Shown in pieces: positions 34,194 through 45,562 of a DNA stretch of 64,000 nt. The notes under the pieces are model-generated. The model did no database searches, was not told the origin of the DNA, and was given only the letters and a program-made list of their open reading frames with translations. This DNA is from Apoda limacodes (taxonomy: Eukaryota > Arthropoda > Insecta > Lepidoptera > Limacodidae): contig OX291557.1 in assembly GCA_946406115.1 (NCBI GenBank), positions 8,092,501 to 8,156,500 of the forward strand. Reading direction: 5' to 3'. A program made the position numbers and the translations under genes. Every line of letters starts with the position of its first letter. The stretch's first letter is position 1.

Positions 34194-34974
34194 CCAAAGT
34201 CCAGCTAAATTGAACTCCGGAAATTGAGTCAAATCTTGCTGCAAGAAATAATAATAGAAAAATGAGAAAAGCAGATTTTCCACAGCCATATGAACAAGGT
34301 TTTTTTTTTTATTTTAAAACCAGCAACGCATTGCAAAACATTTGTTTAAAGTTGATAGATAAAAATTTGATTGTGATATTTTGAATCCTTTTTTTTTCAA
34401 TGCAACCATATGGCACCTAATTTCAAAAGCTTCTAAAAGCTTTTGTCCGGAAACGTGTCAGCCTAATGGAGTGGAATACTGCAAATATAACGATCCGAGT
34501 TGGATATTGAGTTAAAAGCTGGATTACCGGATACGTCATATTAGGTATGTAGATTTGCTTAGCTCCGGTGCCGAACTGCATTAGCATATTTAATTCTATC
34601 TTCACGGATTAGTATAAATTATAAAGTAATATTAATTTGTAGCTGTCATGTTTACGTGACTTAGTGGTTTGCTAGTGTTACCTTACTATTTTCCGTTAGT
34701 AAGCAAGTTAAAATGCTTTTAAATCTCACTGCACGGAAAATGCAATTTATTGATTTTTTTTTTCTGTGTAAATGTTAAAACGTTTCAGCGTAACAAGACA
34801 GATGAGCTGATGTCAGATGCTGATATTTTTAATTTTATTACAATTTGGTTCTTTATTAGAGATGATACCATCGTGTCCACTATTCTCAGTACTAAATAGG
34901 GGGTTAGTTTCATTATCAGCATGGGGAAACAATAAGAGTTACTCTTTTACCATTGGCTCTACTGGCAAATGTTA
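34194..34974. other. no gene recognised
   Basis: AT-rich with T tracts. Confidence 0.5.
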
Positions 34975-34994
34975 AGTAGAGTTGTGTGTTAGTT

Positions 34995-35045
34995 GATGCG
35001 GCTTAGTGGTCTTGGCGTGTCTCGGGTTCGATACCGGCGTGTACC
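34995..35045 (+). repeat. tRNA-like A/B-box fragment
   Basis: GGCTTAGTGGTC resembles a polymerase III A box and GGTTCGATACC is a perfect B box, but only about 20 bases separate them, too few for a tRNA fold. Probably a deleted head of a tRNA-derived SINE. Confidence 0.5.
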
Positions 35046-36224
35046 AATATTTTTTTTTTCAATTCTCAAGTAAATTATTTCGTATTACTACTTACATTAC
35101 TGGCTTTTTAGTGAAGAAAAATATCGTAAGAAAAACTGCAAACGTGAAAAAAGACGTTAGTGTGAAAGTCCATAAGTCGCGTGATTGACTATTGCCTAAA
35201 TAATCCTCGTGTCGAATAAAATGCTGATGTCCCAACAGTGTAGACTTAAGAGACCGGTACAGAGGTCGTTAAAAATCAAAATTCGAGTACTTTTCAAACG
35301 AATGTAAGTTAAGAGGGGGCATAAAGCCAGACAAATTCTGTATACATTGCGGAATATAAACGTAGTATGGATGAAAATTGTATTAAAAATTTGCTGATAA
35401 CAGCCCTAGATAACAATATATAATAAGATTTTAGCTAAACATACATGTCCCGTTAAAAAAATTAAACGAAAATTGGCACAAACTAGAGGTAACTTTGTGA
35501 TTTTTTCTGTAGAGAAAATTTTATTGCATTATATTTTTGCCAAAATCGGACCTTGCAATGTAGTATTTATGTGTTTTTTATTATTTATTTAGACTTGAAA
35601 TGGACAATTTACTTTTGTACTCGCTCTTAAGTCGCACCTAACCATACCTAGCTACAAATAACGAATCACCCTTTCCAAGCTCAAAGTTTACAAGTTAACT
35701 TACATAAGTAAGTAAACTTGTTTGTTTGTCAACAATACTAACTACTTATTCATGTTACTAGATATATGTGAGAACGTAAACAACGTGACATGAGAAAGTG
35801 CATTGCTTCCTGTGACGTCATAGACCATCCTATGCGTTGTACGTGCACACACTATGACGTGGTCGATCTAAAAGTGGGAACGGATGTTTAATGGTTAAAC
35901 CACCGTTGTATGTATGTATCTACTAAACTCAACTCAACTCAACGTGATCGTGAACTTAATAAAATAGTTTACAAAACTATTTGTTATCTTTTGTTATATC
36001 TAAATAGTTTTGTAACACACTATCGTTTCGTTTGATATCAGAACAATTGTTAAAAAATTACATGTAAATGCATAGTAGTAGATTGCACAAGTGAAAAAAG
36101 GCAAGGGGGATGTTCCTCTTTATATAGGGGTTTTTCGGCCTGCCGTGGACAAATTCTTAGGCAAAAAAATGATATATTTCAAGTAGTAAATGCGCCTACG
36201 AATATATATTTTACAATATTTTTA
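35046..36224. other. no gene recognised
   Basis: No recognised signal. Confidence 0.5.
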
Positions 36225-36500
36225 ATCGACTTGAAAAAAGGAGGAGGTTCTATGTTCGACGGGTATATTTGTCTACGGATTTCTCCTTCAATTGTGAACC
36301 GATTTCAAAAATTCTTTTTTTATTCTAAAGAGTACCATCCTGGGTCCATATTAATAAAGTGGATTCAAAACTTAAACTTTTGGAGAAAAAAATCATTGAT
36401 GTTAATTTAAAACTGGTGCAACGCGCCTTTTTTGATGATGATTGGTTACAAGTATGGATGTTTTGAGTGTACGAGAAAAACAAGGAAATTGTCACTCAAA
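36225..36500 (+). repeat. dispersed lepidopteran repeat fragment
   Basis: AATCGACTTGAAAAAAGGAG and GAGGTTCTATGTTCGACGGG are the usual opening of a common lepidopteran repeat. The remainder decays into AT-rich sequence. Confidence 0.5.
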
Positions 36501-37909
36501 AGCAAAAAATAAAAACTTTTTAACAAAAAAAAAACAAACGTCTTCAAAAAGATGAACTAAAAAGGAAAAAATAATTACTTCTTGCCAAAAATCGGATCTG
36601 AATCACAATTTAAAGATGGCGTCTATGTTAATGTTAAAAGTTTTTTGGATAAAATGCTCCTTCTTTACATTTTTTGAGCATGAAAATGTTGTGAAACATG
36701 ACAACTGCTAATGCTTAAGCCAATTAACTTTTAAAAATATATAAAAAAAAAACCAAAATAAATGCAAACTCGATTAATTCATCATCGACTATATTCAATT
36801 AAAATAAAACATTACAACATGGTATCGATTATCGTCGTTACATATTCGTAAAAACAATGGTGAATGGCAGCCCTATGTGTGATAATTAACTTAAACATGT
36901 TAACCATTTCTAAAAATACTAATAAAAAAAAAAAAAAATCTGTCAATATACTTTTTAACAAATTAAAAAAAATTCTTTGCGCCAGGCAGATCTCAACAAA
37001 GCTCTTTCATGCGAGGACCTAATTGAATTTAGAAAGTAGCCAGAGGATTTCTGTACATGAATCACGAGCTAAGCGAGGAATCCTAAGGTCAAGATGTTTT
37101 ATTTTTATTTCACCTCATTAGATACGTGTCGTGACGCGTATTAATACCTACCTACCGAAGGTAAAAAAAGGGGTCATAAAAATCTCTCCTTTGACCTTTT
37201 TTTTTTATAAAGGGGTTTTTCATAGGGGGAATTATATGGTTCTCATTTTATCATAAAGGCTTCCTTATGATTCTCAATTTAAATGACCTATATGTTTTCC
37301 TTAAAATAATAGCGGCCAAAAAAACCCCTCTTGCGCTCCCCTATTTGTACAAAAGGGGTGTTTCTCTATAAAAACCTCTCTATTAAGCCGCACTTACTAA
37401 TTCCGACTACTTTTCATAACACATCCCATATCTACTGCTGCCAAGCACTAGATGCATGTCGACCGCTAGCGTACCACATATGCTAAAAGAGAGGTTCTAA
37501 GAATACGAAAATCTATTTGCAAACGATATCCGCCATATTTTTTCGACATATCTAGTTCAATCTATTTACCCCGATTAACAAGCCATGAGTAAATCAATTA
37601 AACATATCTAATTTGACATTATCTATATCGGCAGAACCAGGTTCCAGTTCCATATTTAAATTTTAGTATATGTTATTAGAAATTAACACAGCCTTAAGCA
37701 GCCGGAAATAAAAAATGGCACCTATTTCCTAAATGACATCAAATAATAATTAAAATAAGGATACCTCAGATACATTTTATTCCAAGCAGCAGCAATGTTT
37801 TTTCTAAAATGTCAAAGACAATTAAAGTTTAATACACATTAACACAAACATGTTTTTTGATGGTTGTAGAAGACATTCGGAGTTTCCTTAATATCTTACA
37901 ATACAATTA
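36501..37909. other. no gene recognised
   Basis: Long A and T runs. TATAAAGGGGTTTTTCATAG, CCAAAAAAACCCCTCTTGCG and similar G/C-run pieces at 36120-37390 look related to each other but I cannot assign them. Confidence 0.4.
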
Positions 37910-38098
37910 TCTCCCTGTGACACCTACTTATTTTGTTTCTATTCCTATTTCTTGTACCCTTAGGTTGCCTGTAATAGATCGCTTTATAGCGATAAGGCAG
38001 CCTAGTTGTACTCTGAATATATATAAGATTGTTTGATTGTTTAGTTGTAATTTATTTGGTGTAGAATAAAAGTAGATTCTATTCTATTCTATTCTATA
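37910..38098 (+). mobile_element. LINE 3' end with (TATTC)n tail
   Basis: GGTTGCCTGTAATAGATCGC, then a small hairpin (ATCGCTTTATAGCGAT) and AAGGCAGCCTAGTTGTACTC, then GTAGAATAAAAGTAGATTC and a TATTC run. This is the typical tail of a lepidopteran CR1/jockey-like LINE; a cousin lies at 60.4-60.54 kb. Confidence 0.65.
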
Positions 38099-38139
38099 AT
38101 TTTTACCGTACATACAAAACTAATCTTCTTTATATAGTA

Positions 38140-38300
38140 TAATTCTACTGTACGTGTGTATGTCACTGTATTCCTCCTAAACGGCTGAACTGATTTGAAT
38201 GATTTTTTTTTGTATGCGTTTGGGCAGCGTTAGATTCACAAATCAGCCCGGCAGATGGCGCTGCAGTCAGTATCATGCAGGACAACGTCTGCCCGGTCAG
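38140..38300 (+). repeat. single unit related to the array at 57.2 kb
   Basis: CCTCCTAAACGGCTGAACTG, GATTTGAATGATTTTTTTTT and CCGGCAGATGGCGCTGCAGT follow in the same order as in each repeat unit at 57191-57695. Confidence 0.65.
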
Positions 38301-38439
38301 CTAATGTATATGTAAAACATTAGTTATGTATTAAAATAAGGATAACATTCCCTTTAAAAGGATAACATTAATTTTCAATTTACAAATTTTCATATATTGT
38401 TACTGTATTACCTACCTTCAACTTTACAACTTTCAAACC

Positions 38440-38660
38440 ATAATCCATACTAATATTATAAATGCGAAAGTAACTCTGTCTGTCTATGACCTCTTCACGG
38501 TAAAACCGCTAAACCGTTTTCGATGAAATTTGGTATGGAGATAGTTTGAAGAAAATGTCAAGTGTGAGTCCGTTTTTTTCCTATAATTGAGGAGTTGTCG
38601 TTGAAATCCTACACCCATAACCGTATTTAGGGCGGGTGAACCCGCGGGCAAAAGCTAGTA
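38440..38660 (+). mobile_element. RTE-like repeat, 3' part
   Basis: ATCCATACTAATATTATAAA, AACTCTGTCTGTCTATGACC, GAAATTTGGTATGGAGATAG, GTTGTCGTTGAAATCCTACA and CGGGCAAAAGCTAGTATAAA in order. A clean copy lacking the protein-coding part. Confidence 0.85.
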
Positions 38661-39319
38661 TAAACTAAGACCAACCGACGCGGACGAACTTTGACAAATG
38701 TATAACGGTTCTTTGTTTGACTACGCAACTACAAAAAACGACGAAAAGTTTTAAAAATGATGAAACAAATATAAATATAACAACATTACTAAAAAAACTC
38801 GAACGCAGCAAAGCTCATAATTTATTTCGAACTCATAAAACGAATCCTTCAAGCGAAGTCACATTTCAAATCACTCATGATTAGCAAACTGTGGTGAGTC
38901 TGCGAGATGGATGGTGAGTCTCCGAAATGGAAAGCTCGTCGCCTCCATCCTGACATCACTACGAAATGAAACTAAAAAGAAATACACTAAGTAATTGATG
39001 ATAGCTGCCTTGCAGCAGCAGTGAGTTAACGTTGAAGGATTTATAATGGTTAGGTTAGAGTAAATATATTTCGTATTAACGTGGTAAATTTGTCTTGTTT
39101 ATATTAATAGTCTTGAGATAATAAAGTCCGTAATTGTCAGTTTTTTTTATGTTACGAGTTTAAGAATAAGAAACTCTATGTCGCTCCACAGAATAAATAA
39201 GGGTAGTAAAAGTACGCCGCAGTTTAATATGTATAGAGAAATTAAAAGATACAGGTTATTGTTAAATTTAATTGAATTTATCTACTTTACTTTATTTTAC
39301 TATTCAGGGTTCCGACGTC
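38661..39319. other. no gene recognised
   Basis: No recognised signal. Confidence 0.5.
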
Positions 39320-39636
39320 CACTAGCGCCGCCAATTGATATTTTTATTTTCCTCTGTGTGCAAAGCAAATTTAAAAAATGTGCTACTACAGAAATATGTT
39401 ACCAGTTAAGGCTATTTTAATGTTTTTAGGATAAAACGGCGAGTTGCATTAATATAACACTTCTGCTAAAAAATACCGTTTTTAGCCGATATGCTATCTA
39501 CCCACAACTCGCAGTTTTATCCTAGAAACATAACAATACATTCTAAAAATAGCTTATAACTAGTAACATATTTCTGTAGAAGCACATTTTTGAAATTCGC
39601 TTTGCACAAAAAAAAAATCAATTAGCGGTGCTAGTT
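39320..39636. mobile_element. foldback/MITE-like inverted repeat
   Basis: Left and right arms of about 130-150 bp pair imperfectly. CACTAGCGCCGCCAATTGAT matches the reverse complement of ATCAATTAGCGGTGCTAG. TACAGAAATATGTTACCAGT matches ACTAGTAACATATTTCTGTA. AGGATAAAACGGCGAGTTG matches CAACTCGCAGTTTTATCCT. The short frame at 39178-39420 crosses its left arm and is not a gene. Confidence 0.75.
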
Positions 39637-40869
39637 AGCAGGAGTAACGCTCTTAACAGCAATAGCTTGAGGCTATAGTTAAAGTACTTAGAGAAATTAT
39701 AGTTAATCTATACTGTGTCAAATGGACGCCTCTAAAATCAAAAGAAAATTTCGCACGATAAACATCCAAATAAGATGTAGATCCTGACCAATTGAATTGA
39801 AAGTCAGATGATGATATTTAAAGCAAGGTTACATTACAAAATTGCGAGTTCAAAAGTTCGACTAGTTAAATTCGTGCGGCATCTAATTTTTAGGTACTGT
39901 GTTATTAAACCATTGCAGTCATTTAATACCTTACTTTGCCAAAATTTTTCTATATTTTACATTAAAAGAAAAGAATAAACTTTCCCAACAACTTTAATAT
40001 TTTATTTTTCATTTTTGTTACAACTTTATTTTAACTACTACTTAGTTAAATAGATCTCACATACTCTCATTGCATGCTAGTGGAAGTATGTAATAATACC
40101 GCAAAGGCACTGCACAATGATGTGCAATAAGAAAACATTTTTGCTTTAGACGTAGTTTTTTAAAAACAAACGGTTACGAATTTCAAGTAAGGGTCTAATC
40201 CTGCTGAAATCGTCCTGCTAAATCTGGTTACAGTGAATTAAGCCTAAATCATTGTTTATTTCGTCTTAAGTTTTCAAAAAGACAAGCAAAAAATAGCAAC
40301 AGTTTTTGACAAACTTGAACGAACATGAGTCGGATGGACCAATTAGCAAGCTAAATTATTCGCTTTTATTATATTTACGTTATTTGTTTTTAGAATACTT
40401 TTAGTGTTCACTACACACTACGGACGGCAGGGAACGGTATATAAAACTAATAAATTCTGTTCTGCGGTTAATTTCCTTCGAGAGATGCATTTTATCTTAG
40501 ACACGGAGTAAATTATCTCGACGAAGCGAAGCCACCTCGATCTGAACTCCGTCCTATTTTTAATGGAACGAATCGGAACGCGCTGACGCCAAAGTCATTA
40601 ATTTTTCACAAGCAAATTAAATGCGTTATGAATTGTGTATAGATTCTAGGTTAATTTATGTGAATGGATGAATGATTTGTTATGTATGAACGACGCATTA
40701 AATAAACTTGCTTGATAAAATTGTGTAGGTAAGTTATTAATGATCTGGTTTAAAAGTTTTAAAAATTCTTAACAATTTTCTAATTTTATTACGTAACACG
40801 GTACAGAAATAGCAAGGCAAGTCCAAACTTCCGCCTAAGACAATAGCACTCATAAAAAGAGACAGAAGA
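39637..40869. other. no gene recognised
   Basis: AT-rich with no coding or RNA signal. Confidence 0.5.
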
Positions 40870-40979
40870 TCCCATCTAGCTAATGCTAAATCTTTGCACG
40901 GGCTGGAAATAATTGGAATTGAGCAAGGTAGAGGGTCAAAAGTATTTACGTGTCAGCTCAGTAAGAGCCATTTAACGAG

Positions 40980-41415
40980 ACTTTAATCTGCAGATGCCAG
41001 TCAAATCCAAACCAGAGATCTCGGCAGAAGTTGAAAAATTCCATGGCGAATCACCAGGGCTAAGGTCTACATTCCATTGAAGCGAAGAGGCAAGAGCCAA
41101 ACTGACGCGCCGCTATACCCCGAGCGTTAACCAAAGCGAGATTAGGGCTTTGGAACACCTTAGAAACAAGATCCTCATAAGGGCGATAAAACCCAGCTTG
41201 TTTCAAAAAGGCTTCAGTGCCTTGGACCACATTCCAGTTTATACAAAAACACTCAGCTGCTGTAAATGGTGCTTCTGGACTACGAGAAAGCCACCGACTC
41301 TATAGAAATTTAGGCCATTCTATATTTCTGGTATGCAGATATTTCGTATAGACTGGCGATATATCGGGGGGCTACGATATCCTTAAAATCTGTAAATGCA
41401 GGTTTTAATTAAAAT
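40980..41415 (+). pseudogene. RTE-type reverse transcriptase fragment, decayed
   Basis: Near 41190-41400, with frame changes, the + strand reads FQKGFSALDHIPVYTKT, then LDYEKATDSIEI and YRLAIYRGATISLKSVNAG. These match the RTE blocks usually written FSTIDHI and DYEKAFDSIE, followed by the YIEVLK segment. The D of the first catalytic motif is present, but no palm ADD motif follows. Stops and indels are frequent. Sequence upstream (EISAEVEK near 41015) may be the linker before the RT, but this is weak. Confidence 0.6.
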
Positions 41416-41445
41416 ATATACATAAAATGAAATATTTTGACGTTT

Positions 41446-41735
41446 GGCAGGGAATTCATTCTCACACTTTAGATCCGAAATGGTCGCGTACAGTGCGGTT
41501 CCAGAGAAACTTCCTCCCGTGAACGCTTGGGTTGTGGAATGAGCTCCCTGGCAAGGTTTTTTCCAAGGACTACAGTATGGGGTTCTTCAAGAAAGAAGTT
41601 ATTGGATTTTTGAAGGGTCGGCAACGCGCGAGTGATACCCCTACGGTATTGTAAGCGTCCATAGGCTACGGTGACCGCTTATCATCAGGCGAACCGTAAG
41701 CTTGTATGCCACCTTAATGGTATAAAAAAAAGAAG
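41446..41735 (+). mobile_element. jockey-type LINE 3' end (second-best copy)
   Basis: GGCAGGGAATTCATTCTCAC starts a stretch nearly identical to 58637-58920: RTVRFQRNFLP, WNELPGKVFSKDYSMGFFKK and EVIGFLKGRQRASDT can be read, with one TGA where the other copy has an Arg codon. The 3' tail GGCTACGGTGACCGCTTATC to GGTATAAAAAAAA follows. 5'-truncated. Confidence 0.85.
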
Positions 41736-41761
41736 GTTTCTGTTTCGGTGGTTTAAAATAT

Positions 41762-42073
41762 TAAGGGGCTAACATAAGTGAAAGTGCCCCCATAAGATTT
41801 TTCAATTTGTATTCATCACATAAAGAATTTTGAAAAAGTGCTCAAATTGAAAGTTTAAAGTACAAGTAAGCTATTTTTAGAAAGTTTAAGTCGCTATATA
41901 TTATGCATGTGTAGGCTAGAAAGTTTATTAATGTTAAAAGTGGCCACTTCTATCTAGCAAATAAAACTTTCTAAAAACTTTTAATTTGCGCACTTTTTTG
42001 AAAATGAGTTTGTATTTAATGGAAATTAAAAAAAAATAGTGAGGGCGCCACTTTCACTTATGTTTGCCCCATA
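41762..42073. mobile_element. MITE with long terminal inverted repeats
   Basis: The left end, GGGGCTAACATAAGTGAAAG, matches the reverse complement of the right end, CTTTCACTTATGTTTGCCCC. Inner pieces also pair: AAAGTGCTCAAATTGAAAGT with ACTTTTAATTTGCGCACTTT. The arms are about 110-120 bp. Flanks are TTAA on the left and ATAA on the right, possibly a mutated 4-bp target duplication. No ORF. Confidence 0.8.
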
Positions 42074-43310
42074 ACATCGCGTGGCATCGTGGTATCATTC
42101 AATATGTGCGGGAGTTCACTGGGTTTCACGTAGTTTTCAAAAGTAATAACAGATAGCAATTTTTCTTAGTATGAAAAATATTACTAGTAAATATTCACTT
42201 GGCCATATCGTTACTTTTTGTAACAATGCCCTCTAGTTTTTTTTTACTAAACTTATGTTCTGTGGCTGAAAATATTTTCACCTGAAATTTTTATAGTTTT
42301 TTTTTTTTATTTATTTACAGAGATCAATGAGTATTAGTTTGACTTATTGAGATCTTTCTTCGTGCAAAGGTCAACGGGAATCACCTATATGATCGAGACA
42401 GTATTAAAATAATAAGTAGGTAATTTTCGAAAGGCCATTGTAACAATTTAGTTAGAAGCTTGAATTTTTATGACATGCTAGTAATTCTTATAATCAATTA
42501 TAGTATATTAAATCAGCAAAGCAATCCACAAAAAAATAAAAACAGCCAGACTTTATTCCTACAGACGCGCTTCCTACAGAAATTCGCAGAGCACATAGTA
42601 AAAACTTGTTTAAGCTTAAAGGTTAAGAATTTTATCTTAAACAGATTACAGAAGAAAACTGACTCTCCAACCATCCACAATTAAGATGTTAGGTATATGA
42701 CATATATTTGTATATGCTAATCTTTGTATTTTTATGTATCTATATGTATAATGTTATATTTCTGATAGTCATAATACCTAAAGCTATTGTTATTATCAAA
42801 AGAATATAGTTATTGCTCTTAAAAATTTGTTTTGTTTTTACTGAAGCTACCAAAGTTTATCTATCTAAGTTGATAAGACAAGTTTAGCATATTAGGCTGC
42901 GTTGTCAGTTTCTTATTCTAATACTATGTTTTCAAATAGTTACATAAGTAGTGTAGTAGTAATTAAATTGCGGGCAACTCCTTAAAAATCTGACTAATTT
43001 CCAAACTTTTTCTCGAAATCCTCTAAATCCAGGCATTTCATCAGCGCGTGGAAAATCATTTCTATCCTAAACTTAATTACTGACTAGTAATGCTTGCTTA
43101 AACTTAATTAGTAACACTAATGTTACTATTCCGTTCATAAGTGAAACTAAACTAACTAATTCTGTATTAACAACTCGTGATTTTGAGACTGATTAAGACT
43201 GATTATTGTTGATTTGCTGGTTTGAAATAAATCATTGTATTTTTCCTCTATTTACTTAAAGCAAATTTTCATATTTTCATAAAATACTATAAAGGTTTCA
43301 TCCTAACACA
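42074..43310. other. no gene recognised upstream of the host gene
   Basis: AT-rich. No recognised repeat family or coding signal. Confidence 0.5.
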
Positions 43311-43312
43311 AA

Positions 43313-43337
43313 AACCCGGCCCGGGCCCGGCCGGGTT
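43313..43337. other. 25-bp G+C-only near-palindrome
   Basis: CCCGGCCCGGGCCCGGCCGG is almost its own reverse complement and stands in very AT-rich DNA about 1 kb upstream of the first coding exon. Function unknown. Confidence 0.7.
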
Positions 43338-43639
43338 AGCCATTTTTTTCTAGCTTTACTGTTGATATAAGAGAATAGGTTTATTGAACTACTTGGTATT
43401 TATATAATACTTATTACAGCAATAAATTTCGTATTTTTTGTGTGCATTGCTTCATATTCCATTGACAAAAGGTAAAAATTAGATACTGAAAATAAACCGT
43501 GTAGATTCCGCGCGATCCAATGCAAGAATTGCACTCGATGTAAAAAATAATAATAGGAATGTCTCTGGTTTATAAATAACCAGATTTGTGGAGCAATTGA
43601 GTGCGCTGGCTTGTTGTTGTATAGATAGATATACAAGAT

Positions 43640-43735
43640 GTAGCGGATAGATCGCGGCCGAAATAATCATGAGTTGGCGCAGTGCTAGCGGCGCGCGCGT
43701 GTCTTACGGCCCTAAATCGCGGTGGCCAGTATTAA
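43640..43735 (+). promoter_or_regulatory. CpG-rich candidate promoter patch
   Basis: GATCGCGGCCGAAATAATCA and then GCGGCGCGCGCGTGTCTTAC form the only sizeable CpG-dense patch near the host gene, about 600 bp upstream of the start codon. No clear TATA box. It could be the start of transcription or an enhancer. Confidence 0.35.
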
Positions 43736-44110
43736 AACAGATTTTTTCTTATTTTTTTTTGGCTGGAACCAAAATTCGATTTTGATTCCCGATAGTCTGA
43801 TCGATAAGTTGTTTCATTAAGTGGCATTATTAAAAAATGTAAAGAATAAAATAAAAAAAAAGTAATAGATAATAATTAATAAATTAACGGTGTATAAATA
43901 GTGTATTTTATGTAAGACAATGACACTATCGAAGTCAATGTACATATTTTTTATTTAGTTTTAAAACAATATTTAATGTTTAGCAAATAAGTGTTGTGGT
44001 TAAATTAAAAGTAAAAAATTTAAAGTAGGTACTAAATATACTTATTTAATTAATAATACAATTAACTTAAACTGGCCAAAAAAACTGTTATGTGTTAGAT
44101 AGCAGGGTTA

Positions 44111-44118
44111 TATAAAAG
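44111..44118 (+). promoter_or_regulatory. TATA-like box
   Basis: TATAAAAG, a good match to TATAWAAR, about 200 bp upstream of the ATG at 44315. It would place the transcript start near 44140. In AT-rich DNA such matches arise by chance. Confidence 0.35.
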
Positions 44119-44314
44119 TGTTAAATAAGACATAATAATATTAAGTACTAAATTACGTGGCGCACAAAATATTTGGGAAGTTTGTTGTGCCAAGAGCACA
44201 GTGTGGGTGTAGAGATTATTTGTAAACGATATCTGAAGTCAGCACTTGTGTACATTTATACATATATAAAATATACACTTGCGTATTATTGTATACCTAA
44301 ATAAACACCAAAAA

Positions 44315-44365
44315 ATGATCGAAGTGGAAACGAGAAACAGTGACATATTTAGATCTTACTTTCCC
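44315..44365 (+). CDS. first coding exon of the tail-anchored protein gene
   Basis: ATG at 44315 in a good start context (CAAAAAATGA, A at -3) opens 17 codons, MIEVETRNSDIFRSYFP, ending exactly at a consensus donor, CCC|GTAAGT. The exon ends in phase 0, matching the phase-0 acceptor of the large exon at 47504. I chose it because it is upstream on the same strand and has a start codon, strong donor and correct phase; the large exon has no usable ATG near its start. Intron 1 would be 3,138 bp. Another first exon outside the part I can judge, or alternative first exons, cannot be excluded. Confidence 0.65.
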
Positions 44366-44381
44366 GTAAGTTTAGTTTGTA

Positions 44382-44404
44382 TATATATATATATATATAT
44401 ATAT
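44382..44404. repeat. (TA)n microsatellite in intron 1
   Basis: An uninterrupted TA run shortly after the splice donor. Confidence 0.9.
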
Positions 44405-44815
44405 CTTCCTTCTTATTAACTACAATCCTATCTATTTATATTCAGTTATATACCTATAGTTAAATCTATATAATTATCTATACCTAAGAACCTATATTAA
44501 ATTGCTTCGGCACCTTTATTATTGAATAAGGCTGATCCGATCTATTTAGGAAAAAATATATGCCATGTCCTACTGCTAACACTGACTGAAGAAAGACAAA
44601 ATAATCAACTCCAATTCAACAGATTCCAGTTAGTTAAGTTGGCTGCTTATGCTAAAGTCAAAATAAGATTTCCACTGATCATTACCTAACCCTCAAGGTT
44701 CTGAGAATAAAAACGTCTTCGTTAATGTACGGTATAAATAATAGCACTGTCAACGTTTGTTTCAATTTGAAGTAAAATTAAGATGTCCTTGAGTATTTTT
44801 ATCACCGAGGTGAAA

Positions 44816-45060
44816 AACTTACGGCACGCCTGATACTAAACGTTCACCGTAGCCTATGGACGGTGGACACCTGAGCTGTGGCATTATATGTGCGTTGCGG
44901 ACCCTTAAAAATCTAATCACAAAGTATACCTTTTTGAAGAACCCCGAACTGTAGACTCTATAGAAAACCTTGCAAGCACCCCTTGTACTTATTCTACAAC
45001 CTATGCCCTCGTACCGAACTCCGTTCTGTAGTCCCTAGAGGAACTCTATTTACAACCTAA
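44816..45060 (-). mobile_element. jockey-type LINE 3' end, decayed, in intron 1
   Basis: In reverse complement it holds the GGCTACGGTGAACGTTTAGT tail block, the AAAAAGGTATACTTTGTGAT region and the GGTTTTCTATAGAGTCTACA region. These match in order, with heavy divergence, the LINE end at 58570-58920. Confidence 0.6.
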
Positions 45061-45314
45061 GCGCTTGTAACGAATTCATAAGTTTAATCACAGATTAAGA
45101 TTGTCTAGACTATCACTAATATCTCAAGGTTATAATAATTTTATTTCCGTCGAGGTTTTTTCATTTTGAGTTTGAGGTCAATTAAAAATCTCACTAATAT
45201 TATCAATAACGAAATACGAAAGTTTGTGTTTGTTACTCCATTTCGTTACGTACGTACACCAGCTGGACGGATTTGATTTTAACAAAAAAAAACTACTCTG
45301 TAGAAGTTTGGTCT

Positions 45315-45562
45315 GGCTGGTACAAATTATGTTTCATAGAGTTTGATCGAGCTGCTAGACAAATTATATAACGTACAGTTAGTTTAGTCTGGCTGCTAGA
45401 CCAAATTTGTTTCATACAGTTTAGTCTAGCTGGCAGACAAATTATGTTACATATAGTTTGATCGGGCTGCTAGACAAATTATGTTGCATAAAGTTAGTTT
45501 AGTCTGGCTGCTAGACCAATTTGGTCTAGGTGGCAGACAAATTGTGTTACATAGAGTTTTAG
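45315..45562. repeat. 38-bp tandem repeat with a trimeric higher-order pattern
   Basis: Units starting GGCTGCTAGAC, GCTGCTAGAC or GCTGGCAGAC and continuing AAATTATGTTACATA occur at 45315, 45351, 45391, 45429, 45466, 45506 and 45529. Every third unit is most alike (114-115 bp), for example AGTTAGTTTAGTCTGGCTGC at both 45377 and 45492. The last unit is truncated. Confidence 0.85.

Noticed and set aside
34975..35050. tRNA gene
   Set aside because: A and B boxes are present but too close together, and no acceptor or anticodon stem can be formed.
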